Assembly (NCBI GenBank): GCA_001544655.2
Contig: FCOD02000004.1
Location: forward strand, 310,001 to 374,000
Source: Caballeronia turbans
Lineage (GTDB): Bacteria > Pseudomonadota > Gammaproteobacteria > Burkholderiales > Burkholderiaceae
Direction of reading: 5' to 3'
DNA: 64,000 nt
The notes under the pieces were generated by a model. The model was not told where the DNA came from and searched no databases. It was given only the letters and a program-made list of their open reading frames with translations. Shown here in pieces: positions 1-8,036 of the stretch. Position numbers and translations under genes: made by a program. The stretch's first letter is position 1. Each line of letters opens with the position of its first letter.

Positions 1-33
1 GAGCCAGTAAGTGGCGTGGATGCGTTCGGTCAC
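1..33 (-). CDS. N-terminus of a probable RuBisCO-like protein (partial, runs off the window)
   Basis: Only the first 11 codons are inside the window. On the minus strand a GTG start at 31-33 is preceded, six bases upstream, by a good Shine-Dalgarno (GAGGAA), and the peptide reads MTERIHATYWL. Short N-termini of this kind are typical of RuBisCO-like proteins (RLPs). The gene lies directly downstream of an ApnO-type dehydrogenase, and in the known D-apionate pathway ApnO makes 3-oxo-isoapionate, which is phosphorylated by OiaK and cleaved by the RLP OiaX. The function therefore rests mostly on context. Eleven residues cannot prove the family. Confidence 0.45.
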   Translation of the reverse strand, partial: MTERIHATYWL

Positions 34-88
34 AGTCAGTTCCTCGATGGCGATTCGGTTGCGATCTTGCTCGTGCAGCGCGCAATTT

Positions 89-919
89 TCAGGTGATACG
101 GCGAATGCTCTCCGCGATTTCCTCGCGGTCGAACACCTTCTTCCAGTCATCGCGCATCAGGCGCGGCTTGCCGAATTCGATCGCCTTGTTGCACGCATCG
201 GAGAATGCGCCGGGAATCTCGTTGAAGATCACTGCGCCGAGAATGTTCATGTGGCCGAGCAGGAAGTCGCGCGCCGCCTGTTCGGGCACGCCGCGCCTGA
301 TCGTCTCATCCATCGCTTCGCGCATCACGTAGAGCAGCGTCGCGCAGATGGTTTCCGACAGGCCCGGCTCCAGGATCGCCATCTGATCGACGGTCAGCCG
401 ATACGAACGCAGGATCGGCGCGTAGATCACCTTCGCGACGGCCTCGCCCAGATCGAACGCTTCCTCCGGCCCTTGCATCAGCGCGCTGACGATCGACTGC
501 TTCGCGTGCGCGCCGCCGAAGTGGTCATGCAACGACTTCTCGTCGAGGTCGTAGTTGAAGATGATCGGATGGCACGGATGCGCGACGAAATACGTCAGAT
601 CCTTGCGGTCCGGAAGATGGCCGGCGAAAGGCGCGGCGGCATCGAGCGTCATGACCATCGTGCCCGGCGACAGCTTGGGCGCGATGTCGTGCGAGAGCTT
701 GCCGATCAGCGTATCGGGCACGGCGAGGATCACGACCTGCGCACCGTCGAGCGCGGCATCGGCGCTGACGCATTCGATACCGAGTTCATCCTTCAGCCGC
801 TTCTGTCCGGCCGCGCCCGGCTCGACATGCGCGACGCGATAGTCCGACTTCAGCAGGTTGCTCGAGAGGCGCACGCCCATCTTTCCGCCTGCTCCGAATA
901 ACGCGATCTTTTCCTTCAT
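89..919 (-). CDS. apnO: ApnO-type D-apionate oxidoisomerase (6-phosphogluconate dehydrogenase-like)
   Basis: 276 residues. The N-terminus has a Rossmann nucleotide-binding stretch (ALFGAGGKMGVRL, residues about 6-18). The rest is the all-helical C-terminal domain of the phosphogluconate/3-hydroxyisobutyrate dehydrogenase type, and the protein is the right length for that family. ApnO converts D-apionate to 3-oxo-isoapionate with NAD. The start at 919 is chosen because GGAG lies eight bases upstream; a longer frame to 973 has no such signal and would run into the MFS gene. It sits 28 bp after the MFS transporter and 55 bp before a probable RuBisCO-like gene, so the three look like one sugar-acid catabolic operon. 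A different 6PGDH-like specificity remains possible. Confidence 0.65.
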   Translation of the reverse strand: MKEKIALFGAGGKMGVRLSSNLLKSDYRVAHVEPGAAGQKRLKDELGIECVSADAALDGAQVVILAVPDTLIGKLSHDIAPKLSPGTMVMTLDAAAPFAGHLPDRKDLTYFVAHPCHPIIFNYDLDEKSLHDHFGGAHAKQSIVSALMQGPEEAFDLGEAVAKVIYAPILRSYRLTVDQMAILEPGLSETICATLLYVMREAMDETIRRGVPEQAARDFLLGHMNILGAVIFNEIPGAFSDACNKAIEFGKPRLMRDDWKKVFDREEIAESIRRIT

Positions 920-947
920 TTCGATGACTCCGGTGTGAGGTGAGTGT

Positions 948-2294
948 TCAATGTGCGTTGGCCGCGACGGCATCCGGCGCGCGTTCCTGACTCGTGCGTC
1001 CGATGGCGAAGGCGAGCGCGGCGGACATCAGCATCATTGCGCCGACGATCAGCATCGGCAGTTGATACGAGCCCGTCGCGTCCTTCGCCATGCCGGTGAT
1101 GTACGGCGCGACAAAACCCGCGAGATTTCCGACCGTGTTGATGAGCGCGATGCCCGCTGCCGCCGCCGCACCCGAAAGAAAGCGCACGGGCAGCGCCCAG
1201 AAGTTCGGCAGCGCGGAGAAGATCGCGCAGGCCGTCACGGTGATCACGGCGATGGTCGCGGCGGGCGAGCCCATCTGCATCGCGAGCGGCACGCTCAACG
1301 CGCCGATCAGCGCCGGCACGCCGATATGCCACGAGCGCACGCCGCGCTTGGTTGCGTCGCGGCTCCACAGGAACAGGGCGATCGCGGCCGGCAGATACGG
1401 AATCGCGGTGATCAAACCCTTCTGGAACACGTTGAAGTGCGTGCCGAAGCGCGCCTCGAAGCCGCCGATGATGGTCGGCAGGAAGAACGCGAGCGCGTAA
1501 AGCCCGTAGATCAGGCCGAAGTACATCAGCGCGAAGAGCCAGACACGGCCACTCATCAGCGCGGCGACGGGGTTGCCGTGGACCTTGCTGGCCGATGCGC
1601 CTTTCGCGCGGTCTTCCTCGTCGAGGCGCGTCGTGAGCCAGTCGCGCTCGGCGGCCGTGAGCCAACGGGCGTCAGCGGGTTTGTCCGCGAGATAGAACCA
1701 CGCGATCACGCCGACCAGAATGGCAGGAATCGCGACGCCGAAGAACATGATGCGCCAGCCGGCGAGATCGAAGAAGCCGTGCGCCTGGATCAGAAGCGCG
1801 GCGAACGGCGCGCCGATGACGATCGTGAGCGGTTGCGCGAGATAGAAGAGCGCGAGGATGTGGCTGCGATGCTTCGCGGGCACCCACGTGCTCAGGAAGA
1901 GAATCGCGCCGGGAAAGAAACCCGCTTCGGCAACGCCCAGCAGAAAGCGCAGCGTATAGAGCCCGTTTACGCTGCTCACCCAGGTAAAGAGCAATGCGAC
2001 GATGCCCCACGTCACCATGATGCGCGCGAGCCAGCGGCGCGCGCCGAACTTGTGCAGCGCGAGATTGCTCGGAATCTCCAGCACGATATAGCCGATGAAG
2101 AACACGCCCGCCGCGAAACCGAACTGTGCGGCGGTGAGGCCGAGATCCTTGGTCATTCCGTTCGGGCCGGCGAACGAGATCGCGGTCCGGTCGAGAAAGT
2201 TGATGAAGAACATCAGCGCGACGAACGGCACGAGCCGCCACGACACTTTTCTGATCGCCGATCGCTCGACGGACTGCGTTTGCACAACGTTCAT
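948..2294 (-). CDS. MFS transporter, anion:cation symporter (sugar-acid) type
   Basis: 448 residues with about 12 hydrophobic segments and the layout of the ACS family of the major facilitator superfamily (relatives carry D-galactonate, glucarate, phthalate or tartrate). The first segment contains the family-typical FINFLDRTAISFAGP, and the loop between helices 2 and 3 has an ACS-like sequence. It is the first gene of the minus-strand unit MFS, apnO, RLP, so its substrate is inferred to be apionate or a related sugar acid. The ATG at 2294 follows a strong GGAGGAG. A 27-bp inverted repeat lies just upstream and is a likely operator. Confidence 0.85.
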   Translation of the reverse strand: MNVVQTQSVERSAIRKVSWRLVPFVALMFFINFLDRTAISFAGPNGMTKDLGLTAAQFGFAAGVFFIGYIVLEIPSNLALHKFGARRWLARIMVTWGIVALLFTWVSSVNGLYTLRFLLGVAEAGFFPGAILFLSTWVPAKHRSHILALFYLAQPLTIVIGAPFAALLIQAHGFFDLAGWRIMFFGVAIPAILVGVIAWFYLADKPADARWLTAAERDWLTTRLDEEDRAKGASASKVHGNPVAALMSGRVWLFALMYFGLIYGLYALAFFLPTIIGGFEARFGTHFNVFQKGLITAIPYLPAAIALFLWSRDATKRGVRSWHIGVPALIGALSVPLAMQMGSPAATIAVITVTACAIFSALPNFWALPVRFLSGAAAAAGIALINTVGNLAGFVAPYITGMAKDATGSYQLPMLIVGAMMLMSAALAFAIGRTSQERAPDAVAANAH

Positions 2295-2642
2295 GTCTCC
2301 TCCAGGCGTGGCGCACGAGTGTGGTCAACTGGTGTGACGAGTAGACCATCGCCGGAGGGATGCGAGACATAGGTGCAAACGCCGAATCGGATCGATTTTT
2401 TCTCACAGCTTACGGCGATATATTCACGTCTTTATCCATAAACCGCCATAGTGGTGCTGCGAAAATCTCACAGCGTTCGGTCTCCGGGCCGAGCCGGTCG
2501 TCGAGCCGAAGTGTCGCCGGCTGCCGCTCACGAATTCAGCGGCGTCGCGGGTGACCCAAAGCCTCATCGACGCGTGCATACCGAACAGGCATCGACCTTC
2601 ATCGGGATGACTCGCCGATGAAGGTCGTTCGCGTCAGCGCCT
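2295..2642. other. Intergenic region upstream of the MFS-apnO operon
   Basis: About 350 bp without a credible gene. It holds the Shine-Dalgarno and the inverted repeat of the MFS operon, and a locally AT-richer stretch (about 2395-2445) that could contain the minus-strand promoter, although no convincing -35/-10 pair was found. From 2460 to 2640 I see nothing recognisable. Confidence 0.6.
2322..2348. promoter_or_regulatory. Inverted repeat, likely operator of the MFS-apnO operon
   Basis: Arms TGGTCAACT (2322-2330) and AGTAGACCA (2340-2348) are complementary at eight of nine positions, with a 9-bp spacer. The repeat lies 28 bp upstream of the MFS start codon, where a repressor of GntR, LacI or similar type would bind. 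No regulator gene for this operon is in the window. Confidence 0.5.
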
Positions 2643-3385
2643 TCACGCCGCGACGCGCAATGCCCGCGTTCCGCCTTTCCCCCGGCTCACCGCTGCCAGC
2701 GCCGCGAGGCTGATCACCGCCGTGAACATCATGTAGAAGCTGGGCGCCGCCTTGCTGCCCGTCGCGCTCAGCAACCAGATGATGATCGCGGGCGTGAATC
2801 CGCCGAACACCGTCACGCCGATGTTGTAGCCGATCGACATGCCCGTCGCGCGCGTGGACACCGGAAAGATTTCCGACATCAGCGCAGGCAGCGCGCCGAA
2901 GTAGATCGCCTCGAGCAACGCGAGCCACGCGACGAGTGCGAACAGTGCAGGCACCGACACATGCGACACGACATACGCGAACGCCGGATAGCCCGTCGCG
3001 AAGAGCAGCAGCGCCGCCGTCGACATCTGCTGCTCGCCGCGAAACCCGTCGATGCGTCGAGATGCAGCTCGCGGATCGCGAACGTCGGCACATACTGCAA
3101 CAGGTAGTTCACCGCCGTCGATACCGTCAGCGCGCCGATCGAGACGAGCAGCAACGCCTTCTGCTGCGTGAATACATCGCGCACGGGCGTGGCCGTGTGG
3201 TCGGCTTCGGTGTAATCGGCCGCGTCTCGCAGATAGCGTCGCAGGAACAGGCCCGCCGGTCCGATCAGCAAGCCGAAGAAGAACGGAATGCGCCAGCCCC
3301 ACGCTGCGAGCTCCGTGGCGGGCATCATTTCGGCGCGCTCACCGGCGATCACGCTCGGCAGCGCGGTCGCGCTCGAAGGCGACCC
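2643..3385 (-). pseudogene. MHS-family (metabolite:H+ symporter) MFS transporter remnant
   Basis: Two reading frames encode pieces of one protein. The upstream piece (about 3385-3040) contains AAWGWRIPFFFGLLIGPAGL and the segment ending in HLDASTGFAA. The downstream piece (about 3020-2643, a different frame) starts at STAALLLFATGYPAFAYV and runs through helices 9-12 to a normal C-terminus. The loop that should join them, which carries the SDRxGR motif, is deleted, and the N-terminal half (helices 1-5) is missing altogether. The truncated end abuts a LysR fragment on the other strand. No functional product is expected. Confidence 0.8.
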
Positions 3386-3570
3386 CCGCCCGCCGACGCT
3401 CGTCGCCACACCCATCGACGAGCCTTTGCTCAACGAGCGCCTGTTGCAGGTCACCGTGATGCGCGAGCGCCGACTTGCGCCTGCGGTCGATCAGTTTCTG
3501 AGCACGCTGACGAACGCGTTGCGCGAAAGTCTGGGCGCGCCGCCCGCCACGCGCGAAGAGAAAAAAACGT
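3345..3570 (+). pseudogene. C-terminal fragment of a LysR-family regulator
   Basis: The plus-strand frame through this stretch reads like the last 70 residues of a LysR effector-binding domain: GSAVALEGDPRPPTLVATPI, followed by a segment with RRLAPAVDQFL that matches the usual final strand and helix. No start, helix-turn-helix or N-terminal domain is present. There is no stop at the expected end; a run of seven adenines near 3561 may have shifted the frame. It is fused at about 3340-3385 to the truncated MHS transporter. Confidence 0.55.
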
Positions 3571-3577
3571 TAGGCGG

Positions 3578-3958
3578 TCATTGCGTGGCGACCCACCACG
3601 TGGTGCCGGCGGCGTCGCAAAAGCCGCCTCTGAAGTCGTCATCGGCGCGTTTGCGCGTGGGCGCTTGCACGCTTTGCGCGCCGTTGTGGATGGCGCGGTC
3701 GTAGACGGCCTGTACGTCGCGCACGTAGACGTGGATATGCGGCCCCGGCGATTGCTGATCCGTTGCGCCACCGCCGATCATCACGATGCTGTCGTCGATG
3801 CGCACTTCGGCGTGCATCAGCGAGCCATCAGGACGATCGAAGCGGCGGACCAGTTCGGCTTCGAAGACTTTCTGCAGAAATGTGATGGTCGCTTCCGCGT
3901 TTTCGCAGATGAGGTACGGACTGATGGAGGGGTAGGTCGGGGGTTTCCAGGCGTTCAT
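3578..3958 (-). CDS. VOC-family (glyoxalase / bleomycin-resistance-like) protein
   Basis: 126 residues forming one vicinal-oxygen-chelate domain: ISPYLICENAEATITFLQKV at the start, a central HAEVRIDDSIVMIGGG, HIHVYVRDVQAVYDRA, and a C-terminal RGGFCDAAGTTWWVATQ. This is the PhnB/YdeM-like branch, often annotated as glyoxalase family but rarely with known substrate. The start at 3958 has GAGG seven bases upstream; the in-frame ATG at 3964 is too close to it. The gene is monocistronic and next to decayed genes, so context gives no function. Confidence 0.85.
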   Translation of the reverse strand: MNAWKPPTYPSISPYLICENAEATITFLQKVFEAELVRRFDRPDGSLMHAEVRIDDSIVMIGGGATDQQSPGPHIHVYVRDVQAVYDRAIHNGAQSVQAPTRKRADDDFRGGFCDAAGTTWWVATQ

Positions 3959-4015
3959 GGCCATGCCTCGTTTGATCGTCGCGGCTCATCAGGGTAATGG
4001 AATCCCGCGTGGGCT

Positions 4016-5293
4016 TCAAACCCCTTCCACCTCATCCACCTCATCCACATCGACCAACTTCTTCGACACTGCCTTAGGCACCTCGGCCGTCGCTTGCGGC
4101 GCGGGCTCATACCGATGCACATCGTGCGTCACGAAGCCCAGATCATGACTCGGCACTTCGAACCACTCCGGATGCCCGAACGATCGACGAATATCTTCCA
4201 GCCCGCTTGCCCAGTGCTCGTCCATCGTGTCGTTGCTGAACTCGTAGTCCTTGTAGTGCCCTTCGAAGAACTTGTTCTTGTAGATGAGATGCACGACGTT
4301 CACCGCGCCGCCATCCGCGATTTTCTGCGCCTCGCGCAACAGCGGATGCGAGCGCCGCGTCTTCTCGGGAACGTGCTCCAGCAGTTCCTTGATAAGCCGC
4401 GCATGCTTTTGATTATGCGAAACGAAATCGGTGATCGCGCGTGTTCGGCTCGAATACTGAATGTCCTTCGTGCGTTCGCTCACGTCGAGAAAATCGCCCG
4501 GCAGCGTGCCGCGCGCGCTCCACAGATCCACCTGGAACACGAGCGTGTCCTTGTGCTGGCTTTCGCGAATGATCTCCGTCAGCGGGGTGTTCGACACGAG
4601 ACCGCCGTCCCAATAGAACTCGCCCTCGATCTCGACAGCAGGAAAGCCCGGCGGCAACGCGCCCGACGCCATGAAGTGCTCAGGCGCGAGACGCATCTTC
4701 GTATTGTCGAAGTAGACGAGGTTGCCCGTGCGCACATTGACCGCGCCCACCGACACACGCATGGCGCCATCGTTGATGCGGTCGAAATCGGCGAACTGCA
4801 GCAGCGTCGAGCGTAACGCGGACGTATCGTAGTAACTCACGTCGCTCGGGCGCTTGCTCTTCGTGACCGGTCCGAGATCGGGCACATGCACGCGCGGCGA
4901 AAAGAAGCCCCTCTGTCCTTCGGTCAGCGCGCGCGCCGCCGCCCACATGCTCGAAAACTTGCGGCCGATATTGCCGAAGCCGAACGCCGCAGGCAGGAAC
5001 GCGCCGACATGTCCGATCAGATCCGCAGGCTGGCAGATCGTGTTCCAGAACCCGCGCAGCGCGGCCACGCGGTTTTCGGGCGCATTGCCCGCGATGATCG
5101 CAGTATTCAGCGCGCCGATGGAAATGCCCGATGTCCATGTCGGATCGACGCCGACTTCCGCGAGCCCTTCGAACACGCCGGCCTGATAGGAGCCCAGCGC
5201 GCCGCCGCCTTGCAGCACGAGGCAGACGTCATCGTAATCCGGCAGCGCGACGTGGTTCGCCTGCGTGAGTGTGTTGCGTTGACTGCGGCGCAT
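4016..5293 (-). CDS. Patatin-like phospholipase with DUF3734-type C-terminus
   Basis: 425 residues. The patatin signatures are all present: the glycine-rich oxyanion loop LQGGGALGSYQAG (about residues 27-39), the nucleophile elbow SGISIG with Ser58, and the catalytic aspartate motif DGGLVSNTPL with Asp near 229. The C-terminal 170 residues match the extension found in this branch. It lies nine bases after bdhA and ends the adc-bdhA-patatin operon. In relatives of this operon the patatin is suspected to act on lipids or on polyhydroxybutyrate granules, but its substrate is not established. The C-terminal tail is acidic. Confidence 0.9.
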   Translation of the reverse strand: MRRSQRNTLTQANHVALPDYDDVCLVLQGGGALGSYQAGVFEGLAEVGVDPTWTSGISIGALNTAIIAGNAPENRVAALRGFWNTICQPADLIGHVGAFLPAAFGFGNIGRKFSSMWAAARALTEGQRGFFSPRVHVPDLGPVTKSKRPSDVSYYDTSALRSTLLQFADFDRINDGAMRVSVGAVNVRTGNLVYFDNTKMRLAPEHFMASGALPPGFPAVEIEGEFYWDGGLVSNTPLTEIIRESQHKDTLVFQVDLWSARGTLPGDFLDVSERTKDIQYSSRTRAITDFVSHNQKHARLIKELLEHVPEKTRRSHPLLREAQKIADGGAVNVVHLIYKNKFFEGHYKDYEFSNDTMDEHWASGLEDIRRSFGHPEWFEVPSHDLGFVTHDVHRYEPAPQATAEVPKAVSKKLVDVDEVDEVEGV

Positions 5294-5302
5294 GGATTCC
5301 CC

Positions 5303-6085
5303 TTATTGCATGAACCAGCCGTGGCTCACCACGACCGACTGCCCTGTCAGCGCATTCGATTCGAAGCCCGCGAGGAACGCGACCGTGTTCGCGACATCGG
5401 CGACGGTCGTGAATTCGCCATCGACCGTTTCCTTCAGCATCACGTTCTTCACGACTTCTTCTTGCGAAATGCCGAGCGCCTTCGCCTGCTCGGGAATCTG
5501 CTTCTCGACGAGCGGCGTGCGCACGAAACCGGGGCACACCACATTGGCGCGCACGCCGCGCGATCCGCCTTCCTTCGCGACGACACGCGCGAGTCCCAGC
5601 AAACCATGCTTCGCCGTGACATAAGCCGACTTCAGTTTCGATGCCTCATGCGAGTGCACCGATCCCATGTAAATGATCGAGCCGCCCTTGCCCGATGCGT
5701 ACATGTGCTTGATCGCGGCTTTCGTCGTGAGGAACGCGCCGTCGAGATGGATCGCGAGCATCTTCTTCCAGTCGGCATACGCATACTCTTCGATCGGCGC
5801 GACGATCTGAATGCCCGCGTTCGACACCAGCACGTCGATGCCGCCCAGCTTGGCCACCGCCTCTTCGATGCCGGCGTTCACCGCGTCTTCGCTCGTCACG
5901 TCCATCGATAAGGCGATCGCCTTGCCGCCCGCCTCTACGATGCTGTCCGCAACTTTCTGCGCATTCGCGAGGTTCAGGTCGGCGATGACGACCGCCGCGC
6001 CGTCGGCCGCGAGCTTGCGCGCCGTCTGTTCGCCGATGCCGCTCGCTGCGCCCGTGACGAGCGCGACTTTTCCTTGCAGTGCCAT
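5303..6085 (-). CDS. bdhA: 3-hydroxybutyrate dehydrogenase
   Basis: 260 residues, a classical short-chain dehydrogenase: [16 protein letters not shown] near the N-terminus for NAD binding, the VSNAG motif, and the catalytic Ser and Tyr-x3-Lys (YVTAKHG). The C-terminus ends in [13 protein letters not shown], a hallmark of D-3-hydroxybutyrate dehydrogenases. It interconverts (R)-3-hydroxybutyrate and acetoacetate in PHB turnover. The start at 6085 is the family-typical [12 protein letters not shown]; the open frame upstream is not coding. It lies between adc and the patatin gene in one operon. Confidence 0.93.
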   Translation of the reverse strand: MALQGKVALVTGAASGIGEQTARKLAADGAAVVIADLNLANAQKVADSIVEAGGKAIALSMDVTSEDAVNAGIEEAVAKLGGIDVLVSNAGIQIVAPIEEYAYADWKKMLAIHLDGAFLTTKAAIKHMYASGKGGSIIYMGSVHSHEASKLKSAYVTAKHGLLGLARVVAKEGGSRGVRANVVCPGFVRTPLVEKQIPEQAKALGISQEEVVKNVMLKETVDGEFTTVADVANTVAFLAGFESNALTGQSVVVSHGWFMQ

Positions 6086-6110
6086 GTGCTTGTTCCTTAA
6101 CGATTCGAAG

Positions 6111-6890
6111 TTATTGATTGACGGCGAGCCTGAGCTCATCCGGCGGCGCGAGATAGTCATAGGCGACTTCGCCGATATCGAGCGTGAGATTCGCGACGAC
6201 ATGCCGCGCGCCGACCACCTTGCGCACCGGCAGATCCGCGACGGGCGCGAGCGCATGCGCATGCAGTTCCAGCGCGGCCGGGCCTTCCCATGCGCCGAGC
6301 ACGCTCACGTCGCGCAGAAAGAAGCGAACCAGTTCGCACACGCGCGCGGTGCCATCGACATGCGGCAGCACCTTCAGCAAATAGTTCGGCGTATCGGCGA
6401 GCTTCTTGCGCTCGGCTTCGAGATCGAGCGGACGATACTTGTAGCCCATCGTGCCCGTCGCGATCCGCTGCGTGCCGTAGTCGAGCGTGCCGAGCAGCGT
6501 GTCCTTGCCGTCGACTGAAAGACGCGGCGATGCGAGCTTCTTCGGAAAGCCCCAGATCTCGCGGCCGCCCGCAATCGGCCCTTCGTCGTCGAGATACATC
6601 GCGTGCGTGTAGCTGCCCTTCCGGCCATCCGGATCGATGACGGAGATCACCTGGCCACTTTCGGTGTAATCGCCGAAGCCGGATGAATCCGGCATGCGAA
6701 TGAACTCGTAGTGCACGAGACCGTTGTCGACTTCGAGCGGCTCGGGGACCACGGCGCGCAACGCATCGAGATCGGTCTCATAGGAGATGATGAAGTACTC
6801 GCGATTGAGAAAGCGGAACGGCGGGCGCGGATAAGCAGGATTGTGCACCGGCATGGCGAACGCATTCCTGCGGATGTCATCTTGTTTCAC
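6111..6890 (-). CDS. adc: Acetoacetate decarboxylase
   Basis: 259 residues. It contains the active-site sequence [12 protein letters not shown], in which the first lysine forms the Schiff base with acetoacetate, and the family start-region sequence [20 protein letters not shown]. The enzyme converts acetoacetate to acetone and CO2. The chosen start is a GTG at 6888-6890 with AGGGG eight bases upstream, giving the N-terminus [14 protein letters not shown]. It is the first gene of the adc-bdhA-patatin operon, so 3-hydroxybutyrate released from PHB could be oxidised and decarboxylated by this pair. Confidence 0.93.
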   Translation of the reverse strand: MKQDDIRRNAFAMPVHNPAYPRPPFRFLNREYFIISYETDLDALRAVVPEPLEVDNGLVHYEFIRMPDSSGFGDYTESGQVISVIDPDGRKGSYTHAMYLDDEGPIAGGREIWGFPKKLASPRLSVDGKDTLLGTLDYGTQRIATGTMGYKYRPLDLEAERKKLADTPNYLLKVLPHVDGTARVCELVRFFLRDVSVLGAWEGPAALELHAHALAPVADLPVRKVVGARHVVANLTLDIGEVAYDYLAPPDELRLAVNQ

Positions 6891-7252
6891 TGGGTCGCCC
6901 CTAAGTTGAGAACAGGCACGATAGTAGATGCAGTCAATGACATTTGTCGCAGACGGCAGGCAGCGAACGCACGCATGCCGGCGCACTGCAACCGGCAAAT
7001 ATCCCGCTGCGTCAAAGTCTTATGCACGCCCGCTGATGAATTGCAGTTTTTTGTGCAATATACTGTTGCCTCAGCGGCGCAGACACGGAACGAGCGTGAC
7101 GTTGCCGCCCGGCTCACACACGCATGAGCGTGATCGGCCGGTGTACCCCAGGTTGAAGCGGAATATCGAGTCGTTTGTTTCTTGCGGTGCGAAGCAACGG
7201 CCCACGCGTTGCTTTGCCTTTTCGAAGGCCATCTCCTCCAAGCGAGTCTCCG
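6891..7252. other. Divergent intergenic region between adc and a small secreted-protein gene
   Basis: About 360 bp without a gene. It must hold the adc promoter (minus strand) and the promoter of the small plus-strand gene at 7253. An AT-rich stretch at 7040-7070 contains an inverted repeat described separately. Nothing else was recognised. Confidence 0.6.
7040..7059. promoter_or_regulatory. Inverted repeat upstream of the adc operon
   Basis: ATTGCA (7040-7045) and TGCAAT (7054-7059) form a perfect 6-bp inverted repeat with an 8-bp spacer, in the most AT-rich part of the adc upstream region and about 150 bp from the adc start. It may be an operator for a regulator of 3-hydroxybutyrate/PHB metabolism. 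No regulator could be assigned. Confidence 0.35.
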
Positions 7253-7429
7253 ATGAAAACGTCCTTGAAAAAATCCCTCGTGCTTTTGGTGCTGACGGCA
7301 TTCGCGGCGCCGACGCTGTCATTCGCGGCCGCAGAGTACCCCGACAACAAGCCGCGGCCCGCGTATCACAAGAAAGGCCAGAAGCATCATCACAAGAAGT
7401 CGACGCCGCCCGCCTCGCAATCGCAATAA
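7253..7429 (+). CDS. Small secreted Lys/His-rich protein
   Basis: 58 residues. A signal peptide is evident: MKTSLKKSLVLLVLTAFAAP, then TLSFAAAEYP with likely cleavage after the alanines. The mature part is only about 32 residues and is rich in lysine, histidine and proline (HKKGQKHHHKKST). The histidine cluster could bind metal or be a basic surface tag; no function is known to me. It is a stand-alone gene with a strong terminator 20 bp after its stop. Short basic secreted proteins of this type are common in Burkholderiaceae. Confidence 0.65.
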   Translation: MKTSLKKSLVLLVLTAFAAPTLSFAAAEYPDNKPRPAYHKKGQKHHHKKSTPPASQSQ

Positions 7430-7449
7430 GCGGCACTGCTCACACACGC

Positions 7450-7480
7450 ACGGGCGTCCGTTATGGACGCCCGTACATTT
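7450..7480. terminator. Rho-independent terminator
   Basis: A perfect 10-bp stem, ACGGGCGTCC (7450-7459) and GGACGCCCGT (7465-7474), with a GTTAT loop, is followed by a T-rich stretch on the plus strand. It ends the small secreted-protein gene. Confidence 0.85.
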
Positions 7481-7505
7481 TCTTCTGGCGCCGTCCGGCG
7501 CGATA

Positions 7506-8006
7506 TCAGCTTGCCTGGATACGGTGCGCCGCGAGACTCAGCACGCGTTCGGGCACATCGACATCGATGGGCTTCACGAGATGTTGCGCAAGCGATCCAC
7601 CGCGATGTGATGCTCGCCATTCGGCGAGTTGCCCGTCGTTAGCGCAAATCGGCACGGCGCGCGACAAGATCCAGCCCAGCGAGCCATGCGCGCGCACCAC
7701 GCGATGCTCCGGCTCGAACAGGCTCCGCGATGCGAGCGCCGCTTCGATCGCGCGCAGCACGGGCTGATGCTCGGGACGACCGTAAGTACCGAGCCATTCC
7801 GCGTTCTCGGACAAGGTGTCCGCGAGAAAGCCGCGACCGTCGAGCGCGCGCATGCGGGTCCAGTCGGCGCTCATGCGATACACCGCATACGACCCGGATG
7901 CGACCAGCGCCCTGAAGCGCGATTCGCTCACACGCAGCGCTTCCTCCCTCACGGCGCGTTCGACGAGATCCGCGGCCTGGCGCGGCACGAGCCCGACTTC
8001 AAACAA
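7506..8006 (-). pseudogene. Hybrid sensor histidine kinase remnant (PAS piece joined to receiver tail)
   Basis: The frame begins within a linker typical of the end of a GAF domain (RQAADLVERAVREEALRVSE), continues with a PAS domain containing a WLGTYGRPEH region and SLFEPEHRVVRAHGSLGWIL, and then jumps to the last helix and strand of a response-regulator receiver domain (AQHLVKPIDVDVPERVL). The histidine kinase core that should lie between PAS and receiver is absent, and so is any N-terminal sensor. An internal deletion of a multi-domain kinase explains this best. A short PAS-only protein is unlikely. Confidence 0.65.
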
Positions 8007-8036
8007 TTGCGTCTGATGGACGCACGCGCGCGGAAA

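Noticed and set aside
11-901. Plus-strand 296-codon frame opposite apnO
   Set aside because: Translation is charged and low in hydrophobic core, with no recognisable family; apnO on the other strand has a perfect family profile.
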